Shown: piece after piece, positions 44,212-52,164 of the stretch
Layout of the letters: each line of letters starts with the position of its first letter
Numbering within the stretch: the stretch's first letter is position 1
NCBI GenBank assembly: GCA_947168855.1
Contig: CAMVNO010000002.1
Coordinates: 232,752-296,751, forward strand
Reading direction: 5' to 3'
From: an uncultured Clostridia bacterium
GTDB lineage: Bacteria; Bacillota; Clostridia; Christensenellales; CAG-138
Length of the DNA stretch: 64,000 nt
The notes under the pieces: generated by a model
Told to the model about the DNA's origin: nothing
Databases searched by the model: none
What the model saw: only the letters and a program-made list of their open reading frames with translations
Translations under genes and position numbers: made by a program

Positions 44212-44460
44212 TTAACACCCCGTTGCAGCTTTTATAATTTTATTCAGAATTGTTTTCTTTTCTGCTTTGCTCGGATTTCCTAGGTAAACGACATCTATGT
44301 ATTGCCTGTCAATTGTAATTAGGACCTCCTTGTTTGACAAAGAAATAGTATCGTCATTGTCGACTCTTAATGGAAATGGATTTTTTTCCATACGATTTAA
44401 AGAAGCTATTATTTTTTCTTTCGAATAGAAAGGTCTTCTTTTAATGTAATCGATTTGCAT
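44212..44460 (-). CDS. Small protein, unknown
   Basis: 82 residues: a Lys-rich start (DYIKRRPFYSKEKIIASLNR) followed by beta-rich ISLSNKEVLITIDRQYIDVV. GGGGAATAG precedes the ATG. It is tightly packed between its neighbours (2-3 bp gaps), so it is probably translated as part of the YbjN operon. Confidence 0.55.
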   Translation of the reverse strand: MQIDYIKRRPFYSKEKIIASLNRMEKNPFPLRVDNDDTISLSNKEVLITIDRQYIDVVYLGNPSKAEKKTILNKIIKAATGC

Positions 44461-44462
44461 AG

Positions 44463-44762
44463 TTAGCTATTCCCCATTTCAATAAACTGTTTGTTTGCTT
44501 CGACAATATCAACAAAAATGATAATATCATCCGCACTCATCTCGTAGTTCTCATTTTGGAATTTTTGCAGGAAACTGTTAATCTTGTTCTTGTGACTAGC
44601 GTGTCCGTTGTTGGAGATAATGTTACAAAGCTTAATCACTTCCTCCTTGTTTTCTTGGTCGAATTGTTTTATTAGTTCATCTTGATTGTGCTCTGTTCTT
44701 AGTTTGGACTTTTTGTATTTGTTTATTATTTTCCCAAGCTTTGGAAATACTTTACTACCCAT
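44463..44762 (-). CDS. Small helical protein, unknown
   Basis: 99 residues, charged and helical (KLGKIINKYKKSKLRTEHNQ; IISNNGHASHKNKINSFLQK), with GAGGG before the ATG. First gene of the YbjN operon. No signal peptide or known domain. Confidence 0.55.
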   Translation of the reverse strand: MGSKVFPKLGKIINKYKKSKLRTEHNQDELIKQFDQENKEEVIKLCNIISNNGHASHKNKINSFLQKFQNENYEMSADDIIIFVDIVEANKQFIEMGNS

Positions 44763-44860
44763 ATTCTGCCCTCATATCCTTTTCTGTTATACCCTTTAAA
44801 ACACTATTGACATAATACTGATCCACCACAAAAATAATATATTATTATTGTAGCTAAAAG

Positions 44861-44884
44861 AGCTATATGACATCTCATATAGCT
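44861..44884. promoter_or_regulatory. Perfect inverted repeat, likely XRE operator
   Basis: AGCTATATGA-CATC-TCATATAGCT, 54 bp before the HTH gene at 44,938 and between it and the divergent YbjN operon. There is no T-run, so it is not a terminator. It fits a dimeric regulator controlling both directions. Confidence 0.65.
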
Positions 44885-44937
44885 TCTTCCCGTGAATGAA
44901 CCGTAACGCTATGCTACACAATAAGGAGCGTAGAGTT

Positions 44938-45279
44938 ATGGAACATGAGGGCGAATTGAGACTGCTTGCGGATGCGATCCGGCAGGCAAGAATAGAAAAA
45001 AGGATCTCGCAAGAGAAGCTTGCGGAGATGTTAGATGTCTCGACAACGCATGTCAGACATATCGAGAGCGGGCATCGGAAACCTTCTATCGAAAAGCTGG
45101 TTTCATTGTGCCAGATCTTGGACATATCCTTTGATCAAGTTGTGAAGGGCGAGCCACGCCCGGTAGCAACCGCGTCTGAGCGCGTATTGAATTGCATGGA
45201 GAACGTGTTTTCAGAAGAAGAGCGGAACCTGATCGCTGATTTGATCGAGGCGGCAGCAGACAGAAGAACAAGCAAATAA
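44938..45279 (+). CDS. XRE family HTH regulator
   Basis: 113 residues from the ATG at 44938 (AAGGAG 12 bp upstream). The HTH is in residues about 8-64: LADAIRQARIEKRISQEKLA, EMLDVSTTHVRHIESGHRKP and SIEKLVSLCQILD. The C-terminal helix may mediate dimerisation. It is divergent from the YbjN operon across the 44,861 palindrome and upstream of a sigma-factor gene with a terminator between. Confidence 0.9.
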   Translation: MEHEGELRLLADAIRQARIEKRISQEKLAEMLDVSTTHVRHIESGHRKPSIEKLVSLCQILDISFDQVVKGEPRPVATASERVLNCMENVFSEEERNLIADLIEAAADRRTSK

Positions 45280-45285
45280 CAAATA

Positions 45286-45330
45286 GCGTACTGATCCAAA
45301 AGGCATTCTTTTAGGATCAGTGCGCTTTTT
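45286..45330 (+). terminator. Terminator after the XRE gene
   Basis: GCGTACTGATCC pairs with GGATCAGTGCGC (one G-U), followed by TTTTT. Confidence 0.85.
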
Positions 45331-45378
45331 GTTCGACAAAGATAGACAAAACTTGACAATCTTTTCAAATAATATTTG

Positions 45379-45406
45379 ATGGACTTTTCATGAACCGATG
45401 GTGTTT
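45379..45406 (+). promoter_or_regulatory. Shared-motif promoter (copy A) of the sigma factor gene
   Basis: ATGGAC (45379-45384), 15 bp, GGTGTTT (45400-45406), 41 bp before the sigma gene start. The same pair with the same spacing occurs at four other places in this element, so the sigma gene is probably autoregulated. Confidence 0.75.
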
Positions 45407-45447
45407 TAGTTAGTAGATGGGTTCATGTGAGTCCCGAAAGGAATCCC

Positions 45448-45975
45448 ATGGCTAAATCCATCATGGACTTCATCGAGGAGAACTACAAGGACCTTCTCAC
45501 CTTCGCCATTAAGCTAAGCGGAAATTGGGCGGATGGCGAAGACGTGTTGCAGACGGTCGCGGCGAAGATTTGTGCCAAACAGGATGATCTGAAGGACCTT
45601 GCGTATTGCAAGTCGTATTTGATGACTTGCATTCGCAATGCAACGTTCAATTTGAAGCGAACAAAAGCGAGGCAGCGCGTGGCTGATGTGGATTTTGAAA
45701 AGCTAACAGAAGTTCTTCCCGATTCCAGACCGAAGCGGGAATTTGAAGTCGTGGAATGGATCGAGTCGCTGGAGCAGCATTTAAGCTACTATGATGAAGA
45801 ATCGAGAAAGGCGTTTATCGCATACTATGTAGATCAAGTGCCGTTGGAAGAGGTCGCTGCTTCGCTTGGGCTGACGAAGCGACAGACAACCAAGAAGTTT
45901 GAGAGTATGCGCAATTATTTGAAGCGGCATTATAAGCATCTGTTCATTCAGTTGAGTGTTTTGTTGTCGATGTAA
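45448..45975 (+). CDS. Sigma-70 family (ECF-like) sigma factor
   Basis: 175 residues from the ATG at 45448 (GAAAGGAA upstream). Region 2 is in residues about 10-75 (LTFAIKLSGNWADGEDVLQT, CKSYLMTCIRNATFNLKR). Region 4 is about 115-170 (LSYYDEESRKAFIAYYVDQV, LEEVAASLGLTKRQTTKKFE SM). It is followed after 16 bp by a membrane anti-sigma-like gene. Its promoter carries the ATGGAC-N15-GGTGTTT motif. Confidence 0.9.
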   Translation: MAKSIMDFIEENYKDLLTFAIKLSGNWADGEDVLQTVAAKICAKQDDLKDLAYCKSYLMTCIRNATFNLKRTKARQRVADVDFEKLTEVLPDSRPKREFEVVEWIESLEQHLSYYDEESRKAFIAYYVDQVPLEEVAASLGLTKRQTTKKFESMRNYLKRHYKHLFIQLSVLLSM

Positions 45976-45991
45976 GAAAGGAGCATTGCCG

Positions 45992-46843
45992 ATGAAAATG
46001 ACAAGATTGGAATGGCGATACCTGCAAAGAATCGCGTTGGATCACCCATATTATGATACGCACAAGCCGCCGCTCAGTGATGCGGAAGCGAAAGCGATCA
46101 TGGAGGCGAACAATACGATGACCGGCAGGGAATTCGTTGATTCCATCTATGCAAAACTCGGCATGATCCGACCGGTCAAGGAAAAGAAACGCCTTGCATG
46201 GCTTAGCAATATAGGCGAACTGTTTACTGTACCGCCGATCCGCAAGATTGCGATAGCGATTCTTGTTGTGCTGTTGATGACCGTATTTTTTGCGGCAACG
46301 CCCACCGGTCGTGCGATCGCGGAGAGCGTGATACAGTATTTTGTAACGCTGTTTGAGGATGGTAGGGTTGCTGTGAATCAGAGTGGCAATGAAACAATGT
46401 CTTATCCAGTGCTTTATGATGGTTTTACAGGAGAAAAGCAAGATCCAAATGAAATTACGGCTCATATTGTGTATGTGGATACCTTCCGTGAGTTTACGGA
46501 GACTACAGGTAAAAAACCATTCATACTACCGCTGCCATATACTGCAATATTCTATGAATACGATGATCTATTTGAATACTTGCAACTATGCACAATATAC
46601 GAAACACCTTATGGAAAGGTCGTTACATATCAGGATTGGAATGTTGAAGATTTAATTGCATCAACATCGACCGAATACAAGGCAGATGAAACAGATACAA
46701 CCATTTTTTATTCAATTGAGGAAAATGGGGATATCTCTTTAGTAAAGACTTTTGAGGATTCAGTCTTCAGTTTGTCATCAATGGGGAGCTATACTTTGGA
46801 TGAACTGATCAGAATGCTGAAAGACAATGATAACGGCGGATGA
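45992..46843 (+). CDS. Membrane-anchored anti-sigma-like protein
   Basis: 283 residues from the ATG at 45992 (AAAGGAG upstream). The cytosolic N-terminus (about 1-85) includes DAEAKAIMEANNTMTGREFV, a single TM follows (KIAIAILVVLLMTVFFAATP), and the extracytoplasmic domain (about 110-283) resembles DUF4367-type sensors. Type II orientation and location directly after a sigma gene support an anti-sigma role. A shared terminator lies just after the stop. Confidence 0.78.
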   Translation: MKMTRLEWRYLQRIALDHPYYDTHKPPLSDAEAKAIMEANNTMTGREFVDSIYAKLGMIRPVKEKKRLAWLSNIGELFTVPPIRKIAIAILVVLLMTVFFAATPTGRAIAESVIQYFVTLFEDGRVAVNQSGNETMSYPVLYDGFTGEKQDPNEITAHIVYVDTFREFTETTGKKPFILPLPYTAIFYEYDDLFEYLQLCTIYETPYGKVVTYQDWNVEDLIASTSTEYKADETDTTIFYSIEENGDISLVKTFEDSVFSLSSMGSYTLDELIRMLKDNDNGG

Positions 46844-46861
46844 GACAAGACATCCGCCGTT
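46832..46861. terminator. Convergent terminator
   Basis: AACGGCGGATG and CATCCGCCGTT form a perfect 11-bp stem between the anti-sigma gene (plus) and the secreted-protein gene (minus). Confidence 0.8.
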
Positions 46862-46865
46862 TCAA

Positions 46866-47243
46866 TTATATAGTGTAGGTTTTTTCTACTGAATACGAAG
46901 AGCCGTCTGCCGTATAAGATAGTCTTAGATGATAGGTACCAGACGAAAGTGAAACAGTTTTACTCAAGTTTATGGTCATACTTGATGATGTTGTACTGAC
47001 AGAAGTGATATAATTATATGACGCATCATATAAGATGAGAGTTGCGGATACGCTTACCGCACTTGGATTGTTAATTTTTGCCCACATTTTGTAGGATGAG
47101 CCGGAGATCTGTTTCAACCCGAAGGTTGCTGTGATCATCACCCGTTTAGCTTGCGCATCAGCGAAACCATCAGCAAACGCGGGCATGGTGACCATCATGC
47201 ACATCACCAGTGCAAGGACGATACATAGGACTTTTTTTCTCAT
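46866..47243 (-). CDS. Small secreted protein, Ser/Thr-rich
   Basis: 125 residues with a clear signal peptide (MRKKVLCIVLALVMCMMVTM then PAFADG) and a beta-rich mature domain (GLKQISGSSYKMWAKINNPS, TLILYDASYNYITSVSTTSS). TAGGAGG precedes the ATG. The fold looks like a small Ig-type beta-sandwich similar in style to the protein at 56,994. Its promoter (47,287-47,314) carries the shared motif, so it is a predicted member of the sigma regulon. Confidence 0.75.
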   Translation of the reverse strand: MRKKVLCIVLALVMCMMVTMPAFADGFADAQAKRVMITATFGLKQISGSSYKMWAKINNPSAVSVSATLILYDASYNYITSVSTTSSSMTINLSKTVSLSSGTYHLRLSYTADGSSYSVEKTYTI

Positions 47244-47286
47244 AAGAACCTCCTAATAATTTGAATTTAGGTTTCCCCAAAATTCC

Positions 47287-47314
47287 AAACACCGAAGAAA
47301 ACATATAAGTCCAT
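47287..47314 (-). promoter_or_regulatory. Shared-motif promoter (copy E) of the secreted-protein gene
   Basis: On the minus strand ATGGAC (47309-47314), 15 bp, GGTGTTT (47287-47293), 43 bp before the start codon. It is divergent from copy D. Confidence 0.75.
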
Positions 47315-47361
47315 CGACTTTATGATATTTTTTATAATCTACGTCGGTTTTTTTGTAGTAA

Positions 47362-47389
47362 ATGGACAAACTATGATCATTCGGTGTTT
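47362..47389 (+). promoter_or_regulatory. Shared-motif promoter (copy D) of the YjzC-like gene
   Basis: ATGGAC (47362-47367), 15 bp, GGTGTTT (47383-47389), 56 bp before the ATG at 47446. Confidence 0.75.
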
Positions 47390-47445
47390 ATTATTTTGGA
47401 TCATGCCAGAATGATTCAAATCTTAAAGAAAGGAGTAAATACTTC

Positions 47446-47610
47446 ATGGCGAAACCTATTAAGCCGGGAACTGACAATCAGCAACCGGGGACCTATAAAG
47501 AAGTTGGGCCGCGAGGCGGGGATGTGAGTAAACCCAGGATTATTCACATTGATCCCGGCGACAGGCTCCCTCCGACGCAGAAGCCGGGGAACAAATGGGA
47601 AAAGCAATAA
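47446..47610 (+). CDS. YjzC-like small protein
   Basis: 54 residues, AAAGGAG upstream. KPGTDNQQPGTYKEVGPRGG followed by IHIDPGDRLPPTQKPGNKW resembles YjzC-family proteins (KPGxxAPxxGxYxExGxxG and a closing LPPTxxxGxxW). These are small, soluble and of unknown function. It has its own shared-motif promoter and a hairpin after the stop, so it is a single-gene unit of the proposed regulon. Confidence 0.75.
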   Translation: MAKPIKPGTDNQQPGTYKEVGPRGGDVSKPRIIHIDPGDRLPPTQKPGNKWEKQ

Positions 47611-47618
47611 GGATCAAG

Positions 47619-47649
47619 ATCAAGCGATGGATAAAAGCCATCGCTTGAT
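47619..47649 (+). terminator. Terminator-like hairpin after the YjzC-like gene
   Basis: ATCAAGCGATGG-ATAAAAG-CCATCGCTTGAT, a perfect 12-bp stem; no strong T-run follows. It may also shield the convergent gene at 47,670. Confidence 0.6.
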
Positions 47650-47669
47650 TGGCAGAAAGGGATATTATG

Positions 47670-47897
47670 CTAATGAGGCAAAGTTGTTTTATGCTCTTCA
47701 AGCCACATAAAGAGCTTTTCTTTGTGGACGATCCTTCTGGATCCCAGCTTTATAGCAGGAAAGTCCTTTTCATAGAACAAATGATAAGCAAAAGACGTTG
47801 ATATTTTGAGAACATTGGCAACGTCTTCTACTGTGAGAAACAGGGGAATTTCATCTTCGTTATGGTAGGTCATCTTTGCAGGCATTGTGTTTTTCAT
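47670..47897 (-). CDS. Excisionase-like HTH protein
   Basis: 75 residues with a MerR-type winged helix (HTH_17): FLTVEDVANVLKISTSFAYH then LFYEKDFPAIKLGSRRIVHK, followed by a short helix. Such proteins act as excisionases or small regulators in integrative elements. Its ATG overlaps the stop of the upstream gene (TAATG-type coupling). Confidence 0.85.
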   Translation of the reverse strand: MKNTMPAKMTYHNEDEIPLFLTVEDVANVLKISTSFAYHLFYEKDFPAIKLGSRRIVHKEKLFMWLEEHKTTLPH

Positions 47898-48406
47898 TAC
47901 AAGGTTCCTTTCCGGTAGCTTTCATAGAGATCGGAAAGCTTTTCGCATAATAGCTTTGTCAGCAGTCTCTTTCTTCGGGAAACAGTATCTCTGTGAACAC
48001 CAATCTTTGCGGCATATTCGGACGTCTTCATATCATTTATAATGACATCCCAAATAAGAGCTTGATCGGAAATGGAGAAAGATTCAATGACCTCCTGTAC
48101 TTGGTGTATGATTTGGCTTTTATCTTCTGAGGAGATCAAAAGATCTTCAGGCGAATCAACCGCACATAGAAACGAGCATTGACCTTTCGGCTCATCATTA
48201 AGCAATGACAGAGAAACGACGCCATGTTCTATTTCTGCTTCTTGTTCATACTCCTCTTTCCGCACAGAGGATCGGATGATGCGAAATACTTCAGGAGATA
48301 CGAGGATCCATTTCCCGTCTGCGCTTTTTCGATAAAAGAGCTTGTGTCCCTCCGGATCATATCGTACTCTGAAATGCGTTCGGCTTTCCGGGCGTGAATT
48401 GTACAT
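47897..48406 (-). CDS. Putative regulator with sigma-region-4-like HTH
   Basis: 169 residues from the ATG at 48406 (GGAGAAAATACGC upstream); the frame is open further up but without a site. The N-terminus is beta-rich (THFRVRYDPEGHKLFYRKSA). The C-terminal part has an HTH (SISDQALIWDVIINDMKTSE then YAAKIGVHRDTVSRRKRLL) like those of phage or ICE sigma-like activators. It is coupled to the excisionase-like gene. Confidence 0.65.
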   Translation of the reverse strand: MYNSRPESRTHFRVRYDPEGHKLFYRKSADGKWILVSPEVFRIIRSSVRKEEYEQEAEIEHGVVSLSLLNDEPKGQCSFLCAVDSPEDLLISSEDKSQIIHQVQEVIESFSISDQALIWDVIINDMKTSEYAAKIGVHRDTVSRRKRLLTKLLCEKLSDLYESYRKGTL

Positions 48407-48428
48407 GCGTATTTTCTCCAAACAGTTA

Positions 48429-48797
48429 TTAGTGGTTCTGATGCAAAGAAAATGCAGATAGGATCTCTTGTATGATCGCCTGATCCTCAAGGGACAATGA
48501 AGGCAAGAGTCGAAGCAACAGATCCTCTTGATCATTCGTCAGATACTGATGATGGTTGCGCCATCCTTCAAGCACATGAAACCCGCCCCCCTTTCCGCGA
48601 ACTGAATAGACAGGAATGATCGAAGAGAGATAATCAAGATCGTACTGGATTGTTCGTTTGCAGACGCCGAATCTATCCGCAAGTTCTTGAACAGTCGCAA
48701 ATCTGCGAACACTCAGTATCTCAAGAATCAACAACCGCCTTTCAAAAGCCGGTTCTCTTCTTGTTCTCCTTTCTGTTTTGCTGGCATTATAAACCAT
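48429..48797 (-). CDS. DeoR/HTH_11-type regulator, short
   Basis: 122 residues. Winged HTH in residues about 18-75: FERRLLILEILSVRRFATVQ, ELADRFGVCKRTIQYDLDYL, YSVRGKGGGFHV. It lacks the usual effector domain. It ends 23 bp before the next minus-strand gene, so the three regulators probably share a transcript. The start has only a weak binding site. Confidence 0.75.
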   Translation of the reverse strand: MVYNASKTERRTRREPAFERRLLILEILSVRRFATVQELADRFGVCKRTIQYDLDYLSSIIPVYSVRGKGGGFHVLEGWRNHHQYLTNDQEDLLLRLLPSLSLEDQAIIQEILSAFSLHQNH

Positions 48798-48879
48798 AAA
48801 GGTGCAAGAAACTTGCTTATTTAGAAAAGAATTGCAGTAGAATTTGATCGATACAGAGCTATAAGTAGCACATTTGAAG

Positions 48880-48889
48880 ACTTATAAGT
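48880..48889. promoter_or_regulatory. Palindrome upstream of the XRE gene at 48,941
   Basis: ACTTATAAGT is self-complementary; related CTATAAGT and ACTTATAA occur at about 48,859 and 48,932. Possible operator. Confidence 0.35.
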
Positions 48890-48940
48890 AATTATCATTC
48901 GGGAATCCTTATCTTAAAATAATAGATGAGGTGACTTATA

Positions 48941-49300
48941 ATGAATGAATTTTCCAAGCCGCTTGCAGATGCGATCAAAAGAGCAAGGGGAAGACTCAAA
49001 CTGACGCAAGAGCAGGTTGCAGAGCTTGCGAATACGGATCCGTCCAATATCATGAAGATGGAGAATATCAGCCGCAATGCAAATCCAGAGCTTGCTACTC
49101 TGTATCCTGTCATTCGCGCTTTATCCATTGACCCCCAGGAGATCTTCTATCCGGAGATGAAGGCCGAAGCCCCAAACCTTCGCATTCTGCAGCAGCTTGT
49201 TTCCGAGTGTTCGGATACTGAAGCTGAAGCATTGATTCCAATCATACGAGAGCTTCTTTTCTTCATGCGTTCGACGAAAAAGACGGATATCACAGAATAA
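48941..49300 (+). CDS. XRE family HTH regulator
   Basis: 119 residues, GAGGTGA upstream. HTH in about 8-65: LADAIKRARGRLKLTQEQVA, ELANTDPSNIMKMENISRNA, followed by a helical tail. It differs from the XRE protein at 44,938. It is divergent from the three-gene regulator block, so it may be the element's switch repressor. Confidence 0.88.
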   Translation: MNEFSKPLADAIKRARGRLKLTQEQVAELANTDPSNIMKMENISRNANPELATLYPVIRALSIDPQEIFYPEMKAEAPNLRILQQLVSECSDTEAEALIPIIRELLFFMRSTKKTDITE

Positions 49301-49304
49301 ACAA

Positions 49305-49340
49305 AGAGCCTGCCTCTCTTTCGAGAAAGCAGGCTCTCCG
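49305..49340. terminator. Bidirectional terminator
   Basis: AGAGCCTGC pairs with GCAGGCTCT between the convergent XRE and KTR genes. Confidence 0.7.
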
Positions 49341-49351
49341 CATCTTATCTG

Positions 49352-49534
49352 TTATGCGTCTGGCTCTTTGCTTCTTGTCATCTCAAACTGCATGACGTCT
49401 ATCTTCACTTCAGTCTTGCACTTTGGACAGTATAAGGGAAAACGTAAAAGGACAGTTTCCTCATATACTTTTGTTCTTGTCTTTCCACCGCAGATTGGGC
49501 ATCGTATCCAACGGGAATTGATTAATTTTTCCAT
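49352..49534 (-). CDS. Cysteine-rich KTR protein
   Basis: 60 residues with two zinc-knuckle pairs: WIRCPICGGKTRTKVYE and LYCPKCKTEVKID. This is the small KTR protein commonly carried on Clostridia conjugative transposons; its function is unknown. It directly follows the CARDB protein gene on the minus strand (7-bp gap). Confidence 0.85.
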   Translation of the reverse strand: MEKLINSRWIRCPICGGKTRTKVYEETVLLRFPLYCPKCKTEVKIDVMQFEMTRSKEPDA

Positions 49535-49541
49535 GTTCTCC

Positions 49542-51491
49542 TCATTTCATCTTCAGAATGCGTGCGAAGCGAGCAATTAAGATGACTGCAATTAAAATGA
49601 TGATGATTGCGATCGCAACAAGCAGCGAGATCCACCATTGAGAAAGGGTTTGCTGATCTTCTACCTTTTGCTTCTCACGTTCCTTTTCTTCATCTGTGAT
49701 TTTGACGGGTTCGGCGATCGTCATCTTGACGCTTTGGCTCTCGAAATGCTTTTCTCCGTTGACGTCCTCATAGGAAATCTCGATACTGCCGTAGGATTCA
49801 CCGTATTTCTGCGAGCCGGACAGCGTGGTGACAAATACGGTCATTGCCTTGTCCGCGCTTTCCTGCGGGGCAAGGTTGCCTAAAAACGCCGAGGAGGAGA
49901 TCAGACCGTCGCAATTCAGCGAGCAGCGAACGTTGAAGATCTGCGAAAATCCGGTGTTGTAGACGCAGACCGGCAGGGTAAAGCTCTCGCCGCTTGTGAT
50001 CGATTCCGGCAGACGCACCTCGTCATAGCCGAGCGATGCCTTCTGCACAACGGTCAGCGGATAGTCCGTACCGTTTTCATACGAGCCGCTGTTGGCAGCA
50101 TCCTTATAGGAACAGCTGAAACGGAAGGAATGCTTGCCCTCCATAGCGCTCGGCAGTGCACGAAGATCGAAGGTCACGGTCGTTGATTCGCCTTTTTTGA
50201 GACTTTCGATCGTCTGATGGTCCTGAATCCCCGTGTACCGGATCGAATCATCCTCCGAAATGTACTGTACCACGACATTCTTCGCGTCGCGCGTGCCGGA
50301 GTTCTGCACGGTCAGCGTAACCGTAAACCCGTCGCCGCCGTTGACCACGTCACTGTATTCGCAATTAACGATTTCAATCTTCGGCTGCGTAACGTTGATC
50401 GTGTACTTGCCTTCCTCGGTGTATGCGCCGCCGTATTTATCCTCATAGGTGATCTGAACGGTCACGATCGCCGCGCCTTCCGTTGCTCCCGGCGCGATCG
50501 CGAGATCAAAGTCCGCGTCAAGTTCGCCTTTGATCGGAAGCGCATCAAAGAACTTTGCGTTCAGATCGCCGCTTAGAGTGATCGTGTCCGATTCCGGGAT
50601 CAGCGATACGCGGATGTTCTTTGCATCATAGTTTCCGACATTGCTCATGGAGACGGAAACAGATGCTCTTTCGCCGCCGGATACTTCGGTCGGCGTGATC
50701 ATGCAGTTCTGGATCAGAATGACCGGTTTTCGGACCGCTGTCGGCCCACCGCCGCCACCGCCGGAGGACGGTGTTTTTCCTCCTGTGATCTGAACTTGCA
50801 TGTTGAAGGTCTGCTCGGTCGGATCGCCTGCAGGCGTCTTGTATGTTACATGGAGCATGACGGTATAGGTGCCGTTGTAAAAGGTGCTCTTCAAAGGCGC
50901 ATCGAACTTGACCAGATATGCATTCGCCTTTCCGGTATTGTTCTGTCCCTGCGTGACGTCGTATGTCTGCTCGTGCACATCAAACTGCAGGTTGGACGGT
51001 GCAAACGGTCCGTCGGAGGGAAATTCGGGAACGACGCGGATCGTATTGCCCTGCGTCTTGCCTAGCAGCGGCATGATAAACTGCACCGAGCCGTCCGTTT
51101 GTACCGGCATATACCCTCCCGCATAGCTCTTGTCCATGCCCGGATACCTCCAATAGGTGTCGATCTTCAGCGGATCGGACGATTCCTCAGTCGGTTCCGG
51201 GGTAGCAAGCGCCGCCGTGGGCTGTGCTGTCGGAGACGCAGTAGGTGCCGCTGTTGGCGATACAGTCGGTTGCTCACTCGGTGACGCAGTCGGTTCTGCG
51301 GTCGGCGACGCTGTCGGTTCCGCGGTCGGCGATGCGGTCGGTTTTGTACTCTCTGTCGCGGTTGGCTGCGTACTCGGTGAAGAAGGTTCCGATGATGCTG
51401 TCGGTTCCGGGTCATCGCCCTCCGCAATTGCCAGTACCGGCGTCAGTGCCAACATCAATATCAGAATCCACGAAAATACTCTTTGTTTCAT
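49542..51491 (-). CDS. Secreted, C-terminally anchored CARDB-like protein with Pro/Thr linker
   Basis: 649 residues from the ATG at 51491; weak alternative starts lie 9-15 bp upstream. A signal peptide (MKQRVFSWILILMLALTPVL) is followed by a PTASPTAEPTAS-type repeat linker (about 25-95). Several Ig/CARDB-like modules follow (GGERASVSVSMSNVGNYDAK; GGDGFTVTLTVQNSGTRDAK; SGESFTLPVCVYNTGFSQIF). The C-terminal TM is SLLVAIAIIIILIAVILIAR with a basic tail. There is no LPXTG. It overlaps or abuts the ABC ATPase gene, so it is probably the extracytoplasmic partner of that transporter. Confidence 0.85.
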   Translation of the reverse strand: MKQRVFSWILILMLALTPVLAIAEGDDPEPTASSEPSSPSTQPTATESTKPTASPTAEPTASPTAEPTASPSEQPTVSPTAAPTASPTAQPTAALATPEPTEESSDPLKIDTYWRYPGMDKSYAGGYMPVQTDGSVQFIMPLLGKTQGNTIRVVPEFPSDGPFAPSNLQFDVHEQTYDVTQGQNNTGKANAYLVKFDAPLKSTFYNGTYTVMLHVTYKTPAGDPTEQTFNMQVQITGGKTPSSGGGGGGPTAVRKPVILIQNCMITPTEVSGGERASVSVSMSNVGNYDAKNIRVSLIPESDTITLSGDLNAKFFDALPIKGELDADFDLAIAPGATEGAAIVTVQITYEDKYGGAYTEEGKYTINVTQPKIEIVNCEYSDVVNGGDGFTVTLTVQNSGTRDAKNVVVQYISEDDSIRYTGIQDHQTIESLKKGESTTVTFDLRALPSAMEGKHSFRFSCSYKDAANSGSYENGTDYPLTVVQKASLGYDEVRLPESITSGESFTLPVCVYNTGFSQIFNVRCSLNCDGLISSSAFLGNLAPQESADKAMTVFVTTLSGSQKYGESYGSIEISYEDVNGEKHFESQSVKMTIAEPVKITDEEKEREKQKVEDQQTLSQWWISLLVAIAIIIILIAVILIARFARILKMK

Positions 51492-51502
51492 ACCTATCAT
51501 CC

Positions 51503-52153
51503 TCAATTCCCTTTTTGTAACATTGTCATCATGCCAGCGTCCATCTCACAAACCGTGTCGCAAAGCACCTCGATGTCCGCGATGTTGTGGCTCGCAAGCA
51601 GGATCGTGCGTCCGTCGGTGGCAAGCGATTTAAAGAGTTCGCGCATCTCGGCGACGCCGTGCTTGTCCAGTCCGTTCATCGGCTCGTCGAGGATCATCAA
51701 AGACGGTTCCTCCATGATCGCCTGCGCGATACCGAGGCGCTGCCGCATACCCAAAGAATATTTGCCGACGAGTTTCGAGCTCATCGGGTCCAGCCCCACG
51801 CGGCGGATCGTGTCGGCGATCTGCTTTAGATTGATCTTGCGCTTCAGCGACGCAAGGATCTCAAGATTCTTCAATCCCGAGAGCTGCGGCAGAAAACCCG
51901 GCGTTTCGATGATCAGCCCGATGTCCTCCGGAAAGTCGACGTCCTTGCCGATCTGCTTGCCATTGACATAGACCTTGCCGCTCGTCGGCTGCAAAAACCC
52001 GCAGATGCACTTAAACATGACGGTTTTTCCGGAGCCGTTGTTTCCGACGACACCGTGGATCTTTCCCGCTTCAAAATTACGGTTGATGCCCTTCAAAACC
52101 ATGTCCTGTCCGAATACCTTCACGAGATCGTGTACTTCAATTGCGTTTGTCAT
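51503..52153 (-). CDS. ABC transporter ATP-binding protein
   Basis: 216 residues from the ATG at 52153 (AAGGAG upstream). Walker A GVVGNNGSGKTVM (about 33-45), signature YSLGMRQRLGIAQA (LGMRQ form), Walker B SLMILDEPMNGLD, H-loop LLASHN. It is of the CcmA/BcrA-like type, normally paired with a membrane subunit that lacks its own ATPase, here the gene at 52,165. Confidence 0.92.
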   Translation of the reverse strand: MTNAIEVHDLVKVFGQDMVLKGINRNFEAGKIHGVVGNNGSGKTVMFKCICGFLQPTSGKVYVNGKQIGKDVDFPEDIGLIIETPGFLPQLSGLKNLEILASLKRKINLKQIADTIRRVGLDPMSSKLVGKYSLGMRQRLGIAQAIMEEPSLMILDEPMNGLDKHGVAEMRELFKSLATDGRTILLASHNIADIEVLCDTVCEMDAGMMTMLQKGN

Positions 52154-52164
52154 AGCGTCTCTCC

